Below, in pieces: positions 11,123-22,046 of a stretch of 64,000 nt of DNA. The stretch's first letter is position 1. Each line of letters begins with the position of its first letter. The notes beneath the pieces were generated by a model. That model searched no databases and had not been told where the DNA came from. It saw only the letters and a program-made list of their open reading frames with translations. The translations under genes and the position numbers were made by a program. This DNA is from Persicaria tinctoria (taxonomy: Eukaryota > Streptophyta > Magnoliopsida > Caryophyllales > Polygonaceae), in the NCBI GenBank assembly GCA_037127255.1, contig JBANSL010000012.1:38555115-38619114 (forward strand). The letters are read 5' to 3'.

Positions 11123-13623
11123 TCATTGGTGTTGATCTTTTGAATTCTTCCCGTGCTCCCTTTGAAGCCACTCCTTACTGTATTTTGCTCTTCTCACAAA
11201 CTCTCCCTTGGAAAGTTTCTTTTTCTGAGGAGGTCGACCACATCTCTTCTTTACATTGGGGGGGTAACACTTAATCTGTTTAATATACTCAGGAAGGTTT
11301 ATTTCATCATCAGGGAGGACTAGATATATGGTTTCAGCATGTGCTAAAATCCAAGCTTCATTTGTGTAGAAACCAGCAACAAAATCTGCAACATCAAGCC
11401 TTTTAGACACAATCGCCGACAGAGCATGTATGCATGGGATTTTTTGAATGTCAAACACCCTACAGGTGCATTGTTTTGCTGAAAGATCAACAACAGTCAG
11501 CGTACCTTCTCCAGTAACCTCAAATACAGACTCACCCAAGTGCTTTACAGTGTATGCACCGACATCCTTTTGCAATTCCTGGATCATTTTCATTATTGCA
11601 GGGGCGACTCTCTGTGTATTCAGTGCTGCAGACTTCCTTCTATCTTGAGACCACTCTGTGAACTTATCTCTAAAAAACTCCAACAGTGCAACAATGGGCA
11701 AATTTTTTTTACCACTCAAAACAGAGTTTAAGCTTTCAGCGTTGTTGGATGTCATCATGTTATACCTATTACCCTTTGCATGCGCTCTTGCCCACCTCTC
11801 CAGCCCCGCGGATATCAAATATGTTGCTAGGCTTGGGCATTCTTCTTTTATACGGTCAAATTGGTGTGCAAAATCACCAACAGTGTAGGTTTCAGCAGCC
11901 TGCTGGAACATGTCTGCAAGATGCCTTTTCTTGAAAGTTGCTTGGATGTTTCGCTTCAAATGCCACATGCATACGCAATGGGTAGCATTAGGGTATACCT
12001 TTTTGATGGCCTTAGAAATGCTGGAATGCCTATCAGAAACAAACACCAAATCATCTGTAGGTTGTATAACTTTACTGAGTTGCTGGAAAAACCACTCCCA
12101 AGATGCATTATTTTCTGTGTCAACAATCCCAATAGCAAGCGAGTATAATTTCATATTTGCATCTTGGGTAACTGCTCCAAGCAATGTACCCTTATATTCC
12201 CCTATTAAGAATGTGCCATCTACTACAACAACCTACAAATAAGATAGGAACAATTTAAATACTGAAATCACTATAATTTTGCTAAATTATAAATGATTAT
12301 GTACATATACATACCTTTTTTAAGATGGGAAATGCTCTAATGGATTGTCCATAAGACAGGAATAAGTATTTGAACCTTTCATCACTGTCTGTTTTAATGA
12401 GAGCTACTGTTCCTGGATTTTTCTCCATAAGAATGTGACAATATGACGGCAAGGCAGCAAAATTTGATTCCGGCGACCCTTTTTCCCTCACTTGAGCTAT
12501 TCATGCTGACTTCCATGCCTTCCAATAAATAATTGAGATCTTGTGGTCTGTTCTCATCTTATCAATAATTTGTTTTGGGGCGTATCCACTGTTGAAAACA
12601 CAGAAATCAGTAACAATAAAGATAGTGCTGAAATGAAAGCTGAAACTAAAATGCTGAAACTAACTGCTGAAACAGTATACACCTTGACTGTATGAGGCCT
12701 GCAATAACATTGGATGGTGCATGCCTGGAGTGTCTTGTTCTTGTATCCCATGTGCATGTGTGTATATCTCTATACATTATCACCTCGTGACAAATAGCTG
12801 AAATTCTCTTTGTATGCAATTTCCAACCACAATTTCTGTTTATACATGCTGCTCTATAATATTTTGGTGTTGATTTTTTAACCTCAAATCCAAATATGTC
12901 TTTCATAGACATAATGTATAGAGCATCCTTTACTTCCTGTCTAGATTCAAATGTTTTTCCAACATACATAACCCTTGGGCATTGAGTGACATGGTTGACA
13001 ATAATGTCCGTGATAGAGCTTCCAGCACCCCTTTCATCAACTGTGTTCCCTTTTCTATTCATCATTTCATAGCGCTCATTCCAATACCCATCATTGGAGT
13101 TATCTGAAAATGATTCACTGTTTTCAGCATTAGAGGAATATGAAAATCTGTCAGCATCCATATCGTCTTGTGGCACATCCTGATTCTCATAAAAAATAGA
13201 GACATTTTCTATTACATCCAAATTGGTGCTATATCTCTCATCAGTTTCAGGAAGCTCAACAGTTTCAGCAGTAAATTGAAACTCATGGCCAACAATATCC
13301 AATGGCAAGGTGTTTGTGACACACAACTCTACAGAAAAGTTCACTCCATCCAGCTTACTCAACAACAAGAATTCTTTTAAATCAGCATCAGAATCTACCT
13401 TAAGTGGTGCTCTTAATGTCTTGAAGGGGTGCAAATGGCTGAATTCCAATTCAACTGATTCATGAACATTGAATCTGCTGCAAACCTTGTCCCTCAAGGT
13501 TAATAAAGTGATTGTATCCTCTAGCATAAAAGCCTTTGAAGTAGTGTTTCCATCGAACAGTAATCCTGTTTCAGCAACTCTCCACTTTCCCCCATACACA
13601 ACAGTTACAATGTTTGATGACAT
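11123..13623 (-). CDS. MuDR/MURA-type MULE transposase, 3 exons, one internal stop
   Basis: Exons 13623-12683, 12588-12315 and 12232-11123 join in frame (775 codons with stop) with GT/AG borders. Exon 1 has a PB1-like N-terminal region (VVYGGKWRVAETGLLFDG) and, near residue 220, the MuDR DNA-binding-type domain (VGKTFESRQEVKDAL ... RNCGWKLHTKR). Exon 2 reads GYAPKQIIDKMRTDHKIS and NPGTVALIKTDSDERFKY, typical of MULE transposases. Exon 3 has the MULE catalytic domain (VVVDGTF near residue 406, FVSDRHSSI near 470, NNAESLN) and a SWIM zinc finger (CTCRVFDIQKIPCIHA near 660), with a basic C-terminus. A TGA at 12501-12503, codon 343, replaces an expected residue after AWKSA, so this copy probably makes no full protein unless read through. 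It would act in the nucleus on the ends of its own family. Confidence 0.85.
12501..12503 (-). other. In-frame TGA in the MULE transposase
   Basis: On the minus strand the frame reads KSA-stop-IAQVREKGSPESNF. Related transposases continue without a break here, so this is a point nonsense change, plausibly CGA to TGA. Confidence 0.8.
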
Positions 13624-14500
13624 TTTCTACCCCTGCAATTGATTGTTTGACAGTATTAAAGTACTTGAAATATAATTGGAATGCATTTCCGCAAAAACGA
13701 ACATATACCTGCAGAAACACTAAAGAACAGAGCTGTTGGAAACAACTAAAAAACAGATAACTGCAATCCACATGAGATCAATATTCCACAGTTTCACCAA
13801 TCGAAAATGATAGGTTCATTCCACATGGTGATGTTATATAGAAAATCGAAACATATACTTGCAAAAACACTTTTAGTAGCAATTAAAAAAACAGGAAATC
13901 TGTTAGTTTCAGCAGATCTTGTAGAAACTTTGCGCCCTCACAACAGATCATAGCAGAAAGTATTGAACTATAATAAATTGATAGAAAGTATTGATCTATA
14001 AGAGATCACAACAGAAACAATATAAACGATCATAACAGATCTGTTGGAACGTTACTTGTAGCAGAAAAATCAAAAATCCGTGTTTCAGCAAACCGAAAAT
14101 ATGTTAGTTTCGATCACATCAGACCAGATCTGTAATCAATTATTAGCATAATCAAAACTTCGAAGAACATTGCTGAAGAATAGTCCAAAATTACAGGAAA
14201 AAACGAGCGACAACGCTTACCTTCTGTTGTGATCGCTTACTTTGTCGATATGCTTACGTAGTAGAAGCAATTCAGCAATTTACAGCAGCAATTCAACGTT
14301 ACTTTGTCGATCGATGAATTTATTGCAGCTAGGATGAAGAGGAGAATGCGTGTGTGGCAAGGTTTTCCGTGTGTTTCGGTTTCAGCATGAGGAAAATTTC
14401 GGTGGACAAATCACAAATATGGAGAGGGTGGGAGACGGATTCCTAATATGGCCTAATTTCGTGGCCTGTATGGAAATTGTCCCTTTTTTAAAACCAATTC
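13624..14500 (-). promoter_or_regulatory. Leader and terminal region of the MULE on the transposase side
   Basis: No ORF of note. It should hold the transposase promoter and 5' leader. GCTGAAA-class motifs occur at 13907, 14083 and 14380. A TATA box cannot be assigned with confidence. Confidence 0.35.
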
Positions 14501-14839
14501 TATTATCTGTGTATATTAACTATTTCATATGATTGGATTAATTATTTAGCCTAAACAAATATTTAAAGATAAATTGATACAAGGGCCAATTTGCAAAATG
14601 GCCACGAAATTGGACCTAATTTACAAAATAGCCATGCTTTAGGACAAATTAGCGAAATAGCCACAATATAAACACACGCTTTCTCTCTCCTAACCTAATT
14701 CTCTCCCCGGAACCTCTCTCCTGATTTTGGACAAACAGGAAGAGCTTGGAACGATTGCAATCGACGCATCCATCAATTAATTGGATTTGTGTGTGCTTGG
14801 AACGATTGCAATTGATCTCAATTGCAAAATCGAGGCCGG

Positions 14840-15210
14840 ATCTGATCGACATCTTCGGAGGCGGTTGCAGAGGTGGTGAGCGAGCCGGATCCGAGATCTC
14901 CTCCAGTGAGATCTGCACTCAAATCGTCGGCGTCGAGGAGAAGAGGTCGAGCTCGGAGATTGATTGCTCTGGCTCGCCGGATCCATGGCGATCGAGGAAG
15001 GTCGAGCGAGGGCGGATTTCAAATCTGAGCCGAGGTCGAGCGAGGCGGAGCGAGCAAGCGAGGGAGGGAGGCGGTGGTGAGCGAGCGACGGAGCGAGCGG
15101 CGCCGGAGCAAAGAGGCCGGAGCGAGCCAGGCCGGAGCGAGCCTGCGGCGGTGCCGGCGTCCACGGATCTCCTCTTCGCAGATATCGGGAGGAAGAAGAA
15201 GAACTTTTGA
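14840..15210 (+). other. GC-rich left arm, exon-like
   Basis: High-GC, GAG/CGG-rich sequence with open frames on both strands but no recognisable domain. Its position inside promoter-like ends recalls captured gene 5' exons in Pack-MULEs. That is inference only. Confidence 0.35.
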
Positions 15211-15299
15211 TGAAATTACAAAAATCACCCTACAAATATGAGAAATTAAAAAAACTATCTATATGTTATTATGTGATCCATAATCTATATTTTTGTTTT

Positions 15300-16650
15300 T
15301 ATTTTTGCACAACAAAATGTTATATTTGCACAACATACGATTATATTTACACAATTTACGATTATATTTGCACGACAAAATGTTAAAAAAAATAAAAAAA
15401 TAAAACTAGACTTGCTTCAATTTATTCTAAATCGCTTACAGTTTATTGAGAAAGTATGAAATTATATTTAGATGAAATAAGATCATGTTGAGTATAAATT
15501 TACAAGTCTCGATTGTTTGTGCAAAAATAACCTATAGTTGAGCAAAAATAAGATGACGCTGAGCAAAATTTCACCAATCCCCCATGTTGTGCAATTATTG
15601 TCTATTGATGAGCAAAAATAAGACCATGTTGTGTAAAAATAAGAGCATGTTGAGCAATAATTTATTGAGAAAATATGAAATTATATTGAGATAAAATAAG
15701 ATCATGTTGAGAATAAATTCACAAGTCTCGATTGTTGTGCAAAAATAACATATAGTTGAGCAAAAATAAGATGATATTGAGCAAAATTTCACCAATCCCC
15801 CATGTTGTGCAATTATTGTTTATTGATGAGCAAAAATAAGATCATGTTGTGCAATAATCTATTAAAAAAATATAAAATTATATTTACAAAAAGTAAGATC
15901 ATGTTGAGACACAATTTCATAAGTCTCGAATGTTGTGCAAAAATAAAGTATTGATGAGCAAAAATAAGAGCATGTTGTGCAATAATTTATTGAGAAAGTA
16001 TGAAATTATATTGAGAGAAAATAAAATCATGGTGAGAATAAATTCACAAGTCTCGATTGTTGTGCAAAAATAACCTATTGTTGAGCAAACATAAGAGCAT
16101 GTTGTGCAATAACTTATTGAGAAAGTATGAAATTATATTGAGAGAAAATAAAATCATGGTGAGAACAAATTCACAAGTATCGATTGTTGTGCAAAAATAA
16201 CCTATTGTTGAGCAAAAATAAGATGACGTTGTGCAATAATTTATTGAGAAAGTATGAAATTATATTGAGAGAAAATAAAATCATGTTGAGAACAATTTCA
16301 CAAGTCTCGATTGTTGTGCAAAAATAACCTATTTTTGAGCAAAAATAACATGATGTTGAGCAAAATTTCACCAATCCCCAATGTCATAACTTTTTTTAGA
16401 GTTGCACAACTGTAGTTTAGAGTTGCACAATTGTAATTTAGAGTTGCACAACTGTATTTTTTATTTGCACAACTTCAGTTTAGAGTTGCACAACTCTATT
16501 TTATCGTGCAAATGTAGGAGGACGTTGTGCAAATATGATCGTAAGTTGTGCAAATATGACTGAAGTCTAGTTTTTATTTATTTTATTTTACATTTTATCG
16601 TGCAAATTTAATCATGTGTTTTACAAATATAACATTTTGTTGTGCAAAAA
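15300..16650. repeat. GTTGTGCAA/TTGCACAAC array with longer tandem units
   Basis: I count 20 exact 9-mers: 15305, 15326, 15586, 15734, 15804, 15846, 15932, 15974, 16059, 16101, 16186, 16228, 16313, 16402, 16444, 16465, 16486, 16524, 16545 and 16639. Many near-copies (GTTGAGCAA) sit between them. From about 15460 to 16380 the motif is embedded in imperfect units of roughly 127 bp (or multiples) containing 'tgagaaagtatgaaattatattgag' and 'aattcacaagtctcgattgttgtg'. There is no coding content. Confidence 0.9.
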
Positions 16651-16799
16651 TAAAAAAAATATAGATTGGGTTATTTTTTAATAAAATATAAATAATTTCT
16701 TAATTTCTCATATTCATAGGGTGATTTTTGTAATAAAATATAGATATTTTTGTAATTCCCATATTTATTGGGTTATTTTTGTAATTTAACAAAAATCTT

Positions 16800-17430
16800 C
16801 TTCTCCTTCCTCCGGAATCCTCCCGATCTGGAATTGGATCCGCCTCCGACTCCGCCTCCGGCGTCACTCTTCGCTCCCGCCTCCCTTGCTCTAGCCTCCT
16901 TCGCTCCGGCCGCCTTCGATCTTGCTCAATCTCGCCGCACAGAGCTCCTTGACGACCGCTCCACATATTCGCTCCCACAGATCTGGAATCGCACAGACCT
17001 CCTTGACGGAGGAGCTGCTCCGCTCCACATATCTGAGAACAACCGCTCCACAGATCTGGCTGCTCCGCTCCTCAGATCTCCACCATACCACCGCCCCGCT
17101 CGCTGAGCAGAACCTCCCACAGATCTGAGCACAACCGGCCGCTGGCTCGCTCGTCGTGGATCTGATGGATGAAGGAGCCGGATTCGGACAACCGCCGCTC
17201 GCTAGATCTCGTCGGAGAGGGAGAGAGCAAGAGAAAGAGAGATCAATTGAAGAAAGCGATTGGACACAAAATCATCGAAATCAGAATCGGAATCAGCGAG
17301 ATCAATTCAGGACGGAGGAGCCGGTGCCGCTTGCTAGACCGGCGGCATAGGAGCCGGGAGAAGCCGGGAGGTGGAGCGGGGGACGAAGACCGGCGGCGTA
17401 GGAGGAGAGGAGGAGGAGGAGCGACCTGAA
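16800..17430 (-). other. GC-rich right arm, exon-like
   Basis: Counterpart of the left arm, read inward on the minus strand. It is rich in GAT/CGG codon-like strings and has open frames on both strands, but no domain I recognise. Confidence 0.35.
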
Positions 17431-17595
17431 TTTGCGCGTGACAGAGATCCGTCGGAAGGAGAAAGAGAATAGGGATAGGAGGGAACGAGAACGGGTTATA
17501 TAGTGGACATTTTGCAAAATTGTCCAAAAACGTGGGCATTTTGCAAATTTATCCAAAAAATTTGCCTATTTTACAAAATTTTTCTTGATATAATA

Positions 17596-17992
17596 GTTAA
17601 TAAATAATAATCTAATTAAAATATTGGTTTTTGATAGAATCCTATCACATATTAATTGATTATTTTATTTATTTATGTATAATAATATGAAAAGATTATA
17701 TTGATTAATATCTATCAATTGGCTACAAATAAAAGAGATAGAATATAATATATTTCCATATTTATTAATCTTATAAAATCTTATCTATCAATTGGCTACA
17801 TATATTGTTATACAGTATTGATTAAGTAAAGTTGGATAAAAAATTGGTTAAATCTTATCTTCAACATATATTGATTAAAATAAACAAATTTCAATTGGTT
17901 AAAAATACTATTATTAAGAACAAACCATCATTTATGAAAATGGGGTAAATGTGATGTTTTTCTTATTATTAAGAACAAACCATCATTTATGA
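17596..17992. repeat. AT-rich gap with a 27-bp direct repeat
   Basis: The sequence beginning 'ttattaagaacaaaccatca' at 17911-17937 is repeated exactly at 17966-17992, just before the LINE. Nothing else is recognised in this gap. Confidence 0.8.
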
Positions 17993-18296
17993 TGGAACCC
18001 AGAAACCCTTTCTTCCCCAACGAGAACGCGCCTCCACGCGCTGACTATACTCATCCCCAAAATCTCCCAAACCCTAGATCCCCAATCTCTAAACCCAAAT
18101 CCAGATCCGAATATTTCCTTGATTTCTATACTAATCCGAACCAAATCCCACACAAAAGCAAAAATTGGAACCATCAAATCGGATTAAAGGAGCTTTATTT
18201 CTGGATCTGGCACACAAAGTTCAACTCGATCAAAGTTAAAAGTGGATCTTCGACTCTAGGGTTAGGCTTTTTCTGCAACATCAAATCATCTCAATG

Positions 18297-18680
18297 GGGG
18301 TTCTGCTACAGAGCCTACGACTTCCTCTCTGGGTTCGTTCTCTTCCCTGTGGTATCTCCCTCTTCTTCTGGGGTGACCTGTCTCAGGCGATTGGACAGTT
18401 TCTTCACTCGTGTGAGACTGACACAAAACTCCGACGAAAGGAAGCTTCGGCTTCATCATTCCAACCACTGCTATCTTCAATCAGTTTCAAGTGGGTTCTG
18501 TCTCAGAGACTGCGACTTTCTTTTTGGGTTTGTTCTCGTCTCAGAGGCTTCTCCCTCTTCCTCTGGTGTGAACTGTCTTAGAGGATTGGTGTGCTTATCC
18601 TCTTGTGCGAGACTGACAAAAAGTTCCGGCGGAAGAAAGCTTTGGCTCCATCATTGCAACTGCAGTTATCTTCAGTATCT
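18297..18680 (+). repeat. Two tandem monomers of about 195 bp in the LINE 5' region
   Basis: The segment from 'gggttctgctacagag' (18299) to 'gctatcttcaatcag' (about 18486) is followed by a diverged second copy from 'gggttctgtctcagag' (18494) to 'gttatcttcag' (about 18677). They match along their whole length. Confidence 0.8.
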
Positions 18681-18915
18681 TCTGCAATTTGCCAGGTATG
18701 ATACTCTCTCTCAAATCCTTAAACTACGTCTTTACTTGCCTTCTGGACATCTGCTAATTCAACATAGAGGGGAAAACAATCAACACTATAAAAACCTATG
18801 CATACCCAAATTAAATGCACTTATCCTTTCTCTGCTTTTTCTTTCTACTGCTCTCCAACTATCTCCTCTTGCTAGATTTGTCTGGTTACTCTGGTTTACC
18901 TCTGAAAGTGCCGTA

Positions 18916-20679
18916 ATGGCAAACCAACTAACACCTCCTACTGGGAAGGGGGGCTTCTCTGAAGCTCCACCAAACCCCATTACTACCACACAAACCAATG
19001 GGAAGGAAAGCCTCTCTGAGGCTTCTCTGAACCCCACCAAACCTCGCAAACCAAACACCCCTTCCAAGTCACGTAAAACTGACAAAGGTAAAGGGAAAAT
19101 TGACCTTACCTCTTTCTTTGACCAACTCCAAAAATACCAGCCCAAGTATAGGTTTGTCACCAACTCCATTCTCTATGGTAGGGCTTTTGGTGCCCCTATC
19201 GAATTCAAAAAGCTTGAACCAAAACTTTCTAGTGACTGGAAGTGTACTCTTTCTGGAGACCTTCAAATTCTTGAGCTCCCAAACCAATGGTTTGAGATCA
19301 GATTCTCTGATCCTTCTGATCTTCAGGCAGTTTGGGATGCCAGACCCTACCATGTGTTTGGGCAACTCATTGTCCTTAGGCCATGGAAGAAAACTTTCGA
19401 TCCCCATCAAGAGAATACCACCTCTCTTGATATGTGGGTGAGAATTACCTCTATACCTGAAGCCTACAAAAAACCTGCTGCTTTGGCCACAATCATCAAA
19501 CACAACAAGTTTGGCACCTTCATCAAAGCTGATACTTCAGTTGATCCAAATGCTAGATATGCCAGGGTGTGTATCAACATTGATATGGCTCCTATCACCC
19601 CCAACACTATCCTGATTCCTGTCAATAAAAATGAAGTGTCTGCACATGTGATCTGGTTTGAAGAATTCCCTGCTGGGTGTGGGAATTGTGGTGGTTAGGA
19701 TCATCTTTTCACCCAATGTTCATTTCACATTCCCAAACAAAAAAGAGTCCAAGTTACTTTCAAAAAACCCAACAACCTTCCCTTTCTTCCTGAGAGCTCC
19801 AGTGCACAGTCTGGCTGGACCAAGGTGGGGATAAAAGGGAAGCCACTCAAACTTCCCAACCCCATTCAGGCTTTTAGTAACAAACCATATGTTACTGGTA
19901 AGGGTGGTGTGTCAATCAACTTTGAAGCCTTATCCAACTCATCCTCCTCCTCCAAAGGATCTCAATCCCCATCTGATAGTGCTTCTACCCCTGTAACCCA
20001 TGTATCTGTTGTCCAGGAACCACCACCCCCTGTAGCTCAAGATCCCATAATCCCCAGTCATATCTTGCCCACTGCTAGCATCTGTGAGGATACTGTTAAC
20101 CTCCCCCTCCTTAGTGCCATGGACAATGCAGCTCTCTAGGTACCCTTTGATGCTCTCTATGGTAGCCCAGCTACTGCAGCTGCTGGCTTCATGATGAGCT
20201 CGGGGTGCCTGGCTGAGCTCATACCACCACAACCAAACCCCACTCTCTCCACAGACCTGCCCTACCATGAAGAGCTCCCAGCACCAGCAGCCTCTAATGA
20301 TGAAACAATGGAGAATGGCTTTCCTCTCCCCGATCCAAACCTCTTCTCAGTGATTGGAGTTGATGTGGATTCTGAGATCCTCCCTTGTCTGCAGTATGAG
20401 CTGGATGAGGATGATCTCTTGGGTGATGATTATGCTGATGAAGATTACTTGGTTGATGACCATATGGTGGACTCCAAAGCTGATAACCCCCATTATGAGG
20501 AGCTCTCTGAGCCTTCCTTCCACTCCATTCACTCCAACTCCACTTTTGTGAAAATGATCTCAGCATCTGATGATCCTACCAAGGAGATGTCCACCTCTGG
20601 TTCCTTCAAGAGAAGGGTTCATGGTGGGGATGAGGACACAACCAGCTCTAACCTGAAGAGGAGCAAGACAAACAACTAG
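18916..20679 (+). pseudogene. LINE ORF1: DUF4283 nucleic-acid-binding protein, two stops
   Basis: The ATG of MANQLTPPTGKGG is chosen because the frame upstream looks like 5' leader. A DUF4283-type domain follows (RFVTNSILYGRAFG, then LSGDLQILELPNQWFEIRFS and VRITSIPEAYKKP). A CCHC zinc knuckle comes next, but its sequence is CGNCGG-stop-DHLFTQC: TAG at 19696-19698 sits inside the knuckle with the four ligands kept. A second TAG lies at 20137-20139. The same frame then continues to 20679 with an acidic stretch (DEDDLLGDDYADEDY). ORF1 proteins of L1 elements bind the element RNA in the RNP. Both stops are in the same frame, so only point changes have broken it. Confidence 0.85.
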
Positions 20680-22046
20680 GATCTATGAATCACAAGTTTT
20701 TTCTCAAGCATTGGGGCTAATTGGCCATTGCCCCTGGCCTCTAGTGATCTGATCAGCTACAGCCTATACTTTTGTTCACCTTTTGTCTACCCCAATTCTT
20801 GGAAAAATCTTGTTGAATGTTATTGTTATAAGATCTATTGCACCTTAGGGATTCTAAGTCAAAAAATTTCTATCATGTTTATTGTTCTGAACTTAGGTAG
20901 TGGCACCTTTTGTTGTATGATACTTGCCACCTCCTGTGATTGTACTCTCCTGCTACTTTGTATTATGTTGCAATTCTTTAATATTAGTGTTTATTTGGGG
21001 CTAAACTTCAATTTTTTCTGCCCTTCTCAACTGCTAATTATGAACACTTTAGACTGTCAAGTGCAATATCCATTACCTATCACAAGCAAGATATATTATC
21101 CACATGCTAACAATTTTCGAGAGGCTCTTCCTCTCGAGCAACTATACTTTTTTTTTAAAATTGCAGGAGCTCCTGAGTATTGTGTTACTCTCTTTTACCA
21201 ACTGGTACCCATGGAAAACTGGATACTCAACATTGACATCCCCCAGCATCAACATAGATGAAGATACCTTGGCAAACATAAATATCACCAAATCTGATAC
21301 AACACATAGGTACTTATCTTGGTCTAATTCCTCTTTAAGTAGCCATATTCATCCCTATAATTTATCTTATAATGATGCACATGCAAACATTAACACCCTA
21401 AACAGCTCCCAACACACCACAATGTGCGGTCAAAGACATTTCAAACTGGGAAATAAGTGCATTGTACCCATGATCATAGCTGAAGCTGGGCTGATGTACT
21501 CTACCACAGTGAAGACAAGAACTATTACCCGCATGTTCAATGCATCCCCTTATGTTTCTATCTTGTACACTCTTTTGTGTCGGTTTATAGAAGCTCCAAC
21601 ACTACAAACAAATGTTATAGGTACTAAGACAAACGCTATATGTACTAAACCATTAGTTTTCTGCATATGTATCCTTTACCTTTGTGGGTTTTTTGATCGC
21701 CATAAAAATGTAAGGCTCATACGACACAAACTCGGTGACAGGGGTTATCCAATTTATCCTTGCCTACATGTTCTGCATACAAAGATCTTGCTTTATTTCC
21801 ATGCCACACTAACAAATGATCGGCGCACAATATATAAAGTACACCATTACTTTTATCCTCGGTATCTAGCGCAATCACCTATGACTCTAAACTCGGGTTC
21901 TCTAAAGGCATCTATAGTTTTGTTTTTGGTTCACCCAGCTGAATAAATGCATAGCTACCACACAATCCTGAAATTGAATTACCCTCACATCATTATAAAT
22001 ATAATGATAACCGAATCCAACCTATGCTCGAAACAAATGGTTAATC
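20680..22046 (+). other. Long spacer between LINE ORF1 and ORF2
   Basis: About 1.37 kb with two overlapping open frames (20728-21261 and 21104-21946) that resemble no family I know and have the look of chance frames in AT-rich DNA. It may be an insertion or an unusual inter-ORF region. Confidence 0.45.

Larger units (their letters stand above)
6083..14386. repeat. Dispersed GCTGAAA/TTTCAGC motif array
   Basis: By eye I count 44 exact copies of the 7-mer on either strand, mostly within TGCTGAAAC. Examples: 6083, 6109, 6132, 7005, 7021, 7053, 7069, 8743, 8758, 8773, 9540, 9565, 11332, 12627, 12639, 12653, 12666, 13122, 13569, 14083 and 14380. They lie in introns, exons, between the genes and in the leader. 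Chance predicts about one in this length; the rest of the window has roughly one per 4-5 kb. Confidence 0.9.
5330..14500. mobile_element. Autonomous-type Mutator-like element with Ulp1 protease gene (approximate ends)
   Basis: Two convergent genes define the element: a DUF1985/Ulp1-protease gene on + and a MuDR-type transposase on -. This pairing is known from plant Ulp1-carrying MULEs (the Kaonashi/KI-MULE type). The ends are approximate. I could not find long matching terminal inverted repeats or a 9-11 bp target duplication by eye; many MULEs of this type lack long TIRs. Both ends have a 'ggaca' plus AT-rich promoter-like layout reading inward. A 7-mer, GCTGAAA, is strongly enriched from 6083 to 14386. 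Each gene carries one visible lesion, so this copy may be recently inactivated. Confidence 0.75.
14580..17595. mobile_element. Non-autonomous inverted-repeat (MULE- or foldback-like) element
   Basis: The outer ends are an imperfect inverted pair: 'ttgcaaaatggccacgaaattgg...' at 14590-14665 and its reverse-complement relative at about 17500-17585. Each end leads inward to an AT-rich promoter-like sequence ('caatataaacac' on +, 'ctatataacccg' on -) and then a GC-rich arm (14840-15200 and 16800-17430). Inside these, 15180-15335 and 16610-16810 form a second inverted pair. The core holds the GTTGTGCAA array. No transposase is present. I could not fix a target-site duplication. Alternating 'cannot-bind' style end repeats of this type are common in plant MULEs, so that class is my preferred reading. 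Confidence 0.6.

Noticed and set aside
11448..12242. Several + strand frames over the MULE transposase
   Set aside because: They are antisense shadows of the transposase exon and have no family match.
15300..16650. CRISPR-like or centromeric satellite array
   Set aside because: The organism is a plant, spacers are not unique sequences of fixed length, and the array is confined between the arms of one element.
17911..17992. 27-bp direct repeat as the LINE target-site duplication
   Set aside because: Both copies are on the 5' side and neither is found after the A-rich tail.
20728..21946. Open frames in the LINE spacer as an extra (env-like) gene
   Set aside because: No domain, no conserved start, and stop-free length is modest in AT-rich DNA.
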